7,379 nucleotides of DNA, taken from Bacillota bacterium (lineage in GTDB: Bacteria; Bacillota; Dethiobacteria; DTU022). Below are positions 4,835-7,379 of this stretch, one piece after another. The notes below the pieces were generated by a model that saw nothing but the letters and a program-made list of their open reading frames with translations, ran no database searches and had not been told where the DNA came from. The first letter of the stretch is position 1, and each line of letters begins with the position of its first letter. The stretch is taken from assembly GCA_012797095.1 (NCBI GenBank), contig JAAZPS010000151.1:1-7379 (forward strand). The letters run 5' to 3'. The translations under genes and the position numbers were made by a program.

Positions 4835-6400
4835 CTAATGTTTGAAATAGCGTCTTCCGGTAAAGAGCATCGCCAGGCCGCGCTCATTGCAAAGAGCGAT
4901 GGAAGCTTCATCTTTCTGCGACCCTCCCGGCTGGACCAGCGCTGTCACCCCCGCCGCCGCGGCCACCTCGACAGTATCGGGAAAGGGGAAAAATGCATCC
5001 GAGCCCAGCACCGCCCCTGCAGCCGCCTCCCCGGCCTGCTCCAGGGCGATCCGGGCGGCCCCGACGCGGTTCATCTGGCCCGCTCCGACGCCGAGGGTGG
5101 ATTCATCCTTGACGATGACAATGGCATTCGACTTGACATGCTTGACCACCTTCTGGGCGAAGGCCAGATCGCGCCTCTCCCTCTCCGTGGGTGCTCTTTC
5201 GGTGACCACCTTCGCCGCAGCCAGCTCGACCGGCTCCCGGTCGACCGTCTGCAGCAGCAGCCCCCCGGAGACCTTTTTTAGCTCCGGCTCTGCCGCCGCT
5301 CCCTTCCCGGGCGGGGCCATCTCCAGCAGCCGGATCGCCTCTTTCCGGGCAAAGATCGCCAGCGCCTCCTCCTCGAAGGCGGGCGCTGCAACAACCTCGA
5401 GAAATATCTTGACCATCTCTGCCGCCGCCGCCGCGGTGACCGGCCGGTTCAGGGCGACGATCCCCCCGAAGATGGAGACGGGGTCGGCATCGTAGGCCCG
5501 CCGGTAAGCCTGCTCGATCGTTTCGGCCGAGGCCACCCCGCAGGGGTTGGTATGCTTCACCGCCACCGCCGTGGGCTGCTCGAATTCGAGCAGCAGCTCC
5601 CAGGCCCCCTGGAGATCGTTGAGATTGTTGAACGAGAGCTCCTTTCCCTGGAGCTGCCGCGCTGCCGCCAGCCCTCGCTTCTGCCCCCCGAGGGCATAGA
5701 AGGCCGCCTGCTGCTGCGGGTTTTCCCCGTAGCGCAGCTCCTGGAGTTTCTCCAGCGGCAGGCTAAGCTGCTCCGGAAAGAGCTCCACCGGCGCCTCCGG
5801 CCGTGCTGCCAGGTAGTTGGCGATTAGGGCGTCGTAGTGCGCGGTATGGGCAAAGGCCTCCGCAGCCAGCCGGAAGCGAGTCTCCCCCGAAATGGTGCCC
5901 CCCCCGGCCAGCTCGGCGGTGATGGCGGGGTAGCGCCCCGGATTCACCACCACGGCCACATGGGCGAAATTCTTCGCCGCCGCCCGGATCATCGCCGGGC
6001 CGCCGATATCGATATTCTCCACCGCCTCGGCCAGCTCCACCCCGGGCCGGGCAACGGTCCGGGCAAAGGGATAGAGGTTGACCACCAGCAGGGTGATCGG
6101 AACGATCCCCTGCTCCTGCAGCTGCTGACGATGTTCCGCCAGCTCCAGCCTGGCCAGCAGGCCGCCGTGGATCAGCGGATGCAGCGTCTTCACCCGCCCC
6201 CCCAGAATCTCGGGAAAACCGGTCACCGCGGCCGCTTCGGTCACGGCGACGCCCCCCTCGACCAAAGCTCGGGCGGTCCCCCCGGTCGAGACAATCTCCC
6301 AGCCGAGCCGCTCCAGCTCCCGTCCCAGCTCGACGATCCCCTCCTTGTCGGAGACGCTGAGCAGCGCTCTCTTTTTCAGCGAATCTTTATCCTGTTTCAA
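4835..6400 (-). CDS. purH: Bifunctional AICAR transformylase / IMP cyclohydrolase
   Basis: Catalyses the last two steps to IMP: formylation of AICAR by 10-formyl-THF, then ring closure. It is 521 residues, full length for the family. The N-terminal MGS-like cyclohydrolase domain (about 1-200) shows RALLSVSDKEGIVELG, STGGTARALVEGG (38-50), GRVKTLHPLIHGGLLAR (68-84) and VVNLYPFA. The AICAR transformylase domain (about 200-521) shows LRYGENPQQ (222-230), NNLNDLQGAWELL, the catalytic Lys-His pair K282-H283 in AVKHTNPCGVA, SIFGGIVALNRP, KSNAIVIVKD (N425), DAFFPFPD and the terminal FTGRRYFKH. The loop GGSQKDE has Lys where GGS-x-RD is usual, a conservative change. The start is TTG at 6400, inside the end of purN, with AAGAAGG a few bases upstream; homologues begin at about the same point, so no shorter start is needed. 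purD follows after 55 bp. Confidence 0.97.
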   Translation of the reverse strand: MKQDKDSLKKRALLSVSDKEGIVELGRELERLGWEIVSTGGTARALVEGGVAVTEAAAVTGFPEILGGRVKTLHPLIHGGLLARLELAEHRQQLQEQGIVPITLLVVNLYPFARTVARPGVELAEAVENIDIGGPAMIRAAAKNFAHVAVVVNPGRYPAITAELAGGGTISGETRFRLAAEAFAHTAHYDALIANYLAARPEAPVELFPEQLSLPLEKLQELRYGENPQQQAAFYALGGQKRGLAAARQLQGKELSFNNLNDLQGAWELLLEFEQPTAVAVKHTNPCGVASAETIEQAYRRAYDADPVSIFGGIVALNRPVTAAAAAEMVKIFLEVVAAPAFEEEALAIFARKEAIRLLEMAPPGKGAAAEPELKKVSGGLLLQTVDREPVELAAAKVVTERAPTERERRDLAFAQKVVKHVKSNAIVIVKDESTLGVGAGQMNRVGAARIALEQAGEAAAGAVLGSDAFFPFPDTVEVAAAAGVTALVQPGGSQKDEASIALCNERGLAMLFTGRRYFKH

Positions 6401-6995
6401 TGAGACACCTTCTTCCCTTTACTCTGAGCTGATCCCGGCAGTAAAGCTCGATCGCCCGGGGATAGAGACGGTGCTCGGCAGCCTGGATCCGCCCGCGCAG
6501 CAGCTCCACGGTATCATCCTGCAGCACCGGCACCGCCTCCTGCAGGATCACCGGCCCCGTATCGAGCCCCCCGTCGACAAAATGAACCGTGCAGCCGCTC
6601 ACCTTGACCCCGTAGGCAAGGGCCTCCTCGACCCCGGCGGTACCGGGAAATGACGGCAGCAGCGCCGGATGGATATTCATAACCCTGTTGGGAAAGGCTT
6701 CGAGCAGCACCGGCGAGAGCAGCCGCATGAAACCGGCCAGCACGACCAGCTCGCATCGGGACCGCTGCAGCGGCTCCAGCAGGGCCCGGTCGTAGGCGGC
6801 CCGCTCCCGGTATGGCCGGGGGTCGAGATAGAGGGCCTCGATGCCCCGGCGGCGGGCCCTTTCCAGGGCTGCAGCTTTCTCCCGATCGCTCAGCACCAGC
6901 ACAACGCGGCCGCTGATCTCGTCCCGCTCGACCGCCTCCAGGATTGCTTCCAGGTTGGTCCCCTGGCCCGAGGCCAGCACTGCAATTCGCTTCAT
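6387..6995 (-). CDS. purN: Phosphoribosylglycinamide formyltransferase (GAR transformylase, N10-formyl-THF dependent)
   Basis: Cytosolic enzyme that moves a formyl group from 10-formyltetrahydrofolate to GAR, giving formyl-GAR in de novo purine synthesis. From the chosen start it is about 202 residues, normal for PurN. Visible motifs are the N-terminal phosphoribosyl-binding stretch MKRIAVLASGQGTNLEAIL, the catalytic segment VMNIHPALLPSFPG with Asn107 and His109, and DGGLDTGPVI with Asp145. These match the known E. coli triad Asn106/His108/Asp144. The reading frame extends to a TTG at 7013, but a GGGAGG ribosome binding site lies inside that extension, followed by ATGATG at 6998/6995. The second ATG has the better spacing and gives the family's usual MKRIAVLASG start. 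The gene is first in the purine block, has a TATAAT box 33 bp upstream, and overlaps purH by 14 bp, which suggests translational coupling. Function is very secure; the exact ATG is uncertain by one codon. Confidence 0.96.
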   Translation of the reverse strand: MKRIAVLASGQGTNLEAILEAVERDEISGRVVLVLSDREKAAALERARRRGIEALYLDPRPYRERAAYDRALLEPLQRSRCELVVLAGFMRLLSPVLLEAFPNRVMNIHPALLPSFPGTAGVEEALAYGVKVSGCTVHFVDGGLDTGPVILQEAVPVLQDDTVELLRGRIQAAEHRLYPRAIELYCRDQLRVKGRRCLIETG

Positions 6996-7001
6996 CATCC
7001 G

Positions 7002-7008
7002 CCCTCCC
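7002..7008 (-). promoter_or_regulatory. purN ribosome binding site
   Basis: Minus-strand GGGAGGG lies six bases before ATG 6995 and three bases before ATG 6998. It decides the purN start, because it falls inside the longer frame that begins at TTG 7013. Confidence 0.75.
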
Positions 7009-7027
7009 TGCAAAAATAGTTTCGTTG

Positions 7028-7033
7028 ATTATA
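7028..7033 (-). promoter_or_regulatory. Probable -10 box of the purN-purH-purD block
   Basis: On the minus strand the sequence reads TATAAT, a perfect sigma-A/sigma-70 -10 hexamer, 33 bp before the preferred purN ATG. The hexamer 17 bp upstream is GTAAAT, a poor -35. Predicted transcription start is near 7021, giving a leader of about 26 nt, too short for a purine riboswitch. This suggests the block is transcribed from here and not as part of a longer purM-purN operon. Confidence 0.55.
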
Positions 7034-7064
7034 ATCTGCCCGAGATCTGAATTTACCGCGTCCC

Positions 7065-7110
7065 GAGCCCTCGCGTCAGGTTCCCTCTCCCCTCGTGGGA
7101 GAGGGGCAGG
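7065..7110. repeat. 46-bp repeat, copy 1, with CCCTCTCCC hairpin
   Basis: Matches 7275-7320 at 43 of 46 positions. It contains a 9-bp stem, CCCTCTCCC (7083-7091) with GGGAGAGGG (7097-7105), and a 5-base loop. It lies about 30 bp upstream of the purN -10 box. Confidence 0.85.
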
Positions 7111-7147
7111 CACCCCCACCCTAACCCTCCCCCCTCAAGGGGGAGGG
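7111..7147. repeat. Right copy of dispersed C-rich hairpin repeat
   Basis: Matches 203-239 at 35 of 37 positions. The stem CCCTCCCCC (7125-7133) with GGGGGAGGG (7139-7147) and loop CTCAA is identical. It directly follows the 46-bp repeat, so the two may be parts of one larger composite element. Confidence 0.8.
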
Positions 7148-7276
7148 AATGACTTTGTGGTTTCCCCCTCAAGGAGGGAACGACTTTGTGGTTCCCCTTA
7201 AGGGGGGAGCGATTTTAGTTTCCCTCCAAGTAGAGGTGACCTCAGTTAATTCCTCTCGGGAGGGAGTGCTCTGCGA
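7125..7276. repeat. Run of about five decaying hairpin units, each about 30 bp
   Basis: Successive units begin near 7125, 7161, 7192, 7220 and 7248. Each has a pyrimidine arm, a short TCAA- or TTAA-like turn, a purine arm, then a tail. GGGAAYGACTTTGTGGTT occurs at 7145-7162 and 7176-7193 (17 of 18 identical); GATTTTAGTT (7211-7220) is a worn version. Unit 3 holds the perfect palindrome CCCCTTAAGGGG (7194-7205). Similarity to unit 1 falls steadily to the right, as if copied by slippage and then mutated. No coding potential. Confidence 0.65.
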
Positions 7277-7320
7277 GCCCCCGCGCCAGGTTCCCTCTCC
7301 CCTCGTGGGAGAGGGACAGG
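7275..7320. repeat. 46-bp repeat, copy 2, with CCCTCTCCC hairpin
   Basis: Second copy of the 7065-7110 element, same orientation, 210 bp away, differing at three bases. The hairpin is unchanged. Differences from copy 1 are all transitions. The remaining 7321-7379 shows no gene and only a weak GGGG/CCCC stem. Confidence 0.85.
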
Positions 7321-7379
7321 GTGAGGGGGACAACGGTTGGCGCCAGGTGAGCAGTGGGGTAAAAGCCCCTTTGCATCTC

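Noticed and set aside
3397..4845. Plus-strand open frame of 482 codons opposite purD
   Set aside because: It is the antisense shadow of purD, whose motifs are complete. The plus-strand peptide is rich in Pro, Arg, Gln and His, as GC-rich shadows usually are, with no recognisable domain.
6996..7013. TTG start extending purN by six codons
   Set aside because: The GGGAGG ribosome binding site lies inside the extension, and family members start at the MKRIAV equivalent.
7065..7320. Repeat field as a CRISPR array
   Set aside because: Units are degenerate hairpins joined without unique spacers of constant length, and no cas genes are present.
7357..7373. GGGG-TAAAAG-CCCC followed by TTT as a terminator at the right edge
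   Set aside because: Only a 4-bp stem and three T residues, with no gene visible to end there.

Overview
The window is GC-rich bacterial DNA with six intact protein genes, all on the minus strand, so transcription runs from high to low coordinates. Strong GGGAGG-type ribosome binding sites, GTG and TTG starts, and the gene order purN-purH-purD (the tail of the Gram-positive purine operon) suggest a high-GC anaerobic member of the Bacillota (Clostridia or Desulfotomaculum/Syntrophomonas-like). The glutaconate-type CoA-transferase beside a thiolase fits that lifestyle. The taxonomic call is inference from style, not from a marker gene.

Region 1 (7379 down to about 7034) is gene-free and packed with C-rich/G-rich hairpin repeats: two copies of a 46-bp element about 210 bp apart, and between them a run of decaying hairpin units of about 30 bp. 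Region 2 (about 7033 to 3469) is the purine block: a TATAAT promoter, then purN, purH (overlapping purN by 14 bp) and purD. These carry out the glycinamide ribonucleotide (GAR) synthetase step (PurD), the GAR transformylase step (PurN) and the last two steps to IMP (PurH). The usual upstream neighbour purM is absent, because the repeat field starts just upstream of purN.

Region 3 (3468 to 261) is a separate acyl-CoA block: a class I, glutaconate-type CoA-transferase (A and B subunits) followed by a thiolase. It probably has its own promoter, an extended -10 at 3414-3422, with a perfect 8-12-8 inverted repeat over the expected transcription start. The presumed job is to activate an organic acid with CoA taken from a donor thioester and to cleave a 3-oxoacyl-CoA thiolytically. 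The substrate cannot be read from the sequence. Region 4 (260 to 1) is gene-free and again made of dispersed repeats, including a hairpin element nearly identical to one in region 1 and in the same orientation.

No phage, CRISPR, transposase, tRNA or rRNA is visible. The points most worth following up are the operator-like palindrome and shared 12-mer of the CoA block, the divergent thiolase, the helically phased GTCATYCTGA repeats at the left end, and the repeat pair bracketing all six genes. I see no clear evidence of a wholly new system.
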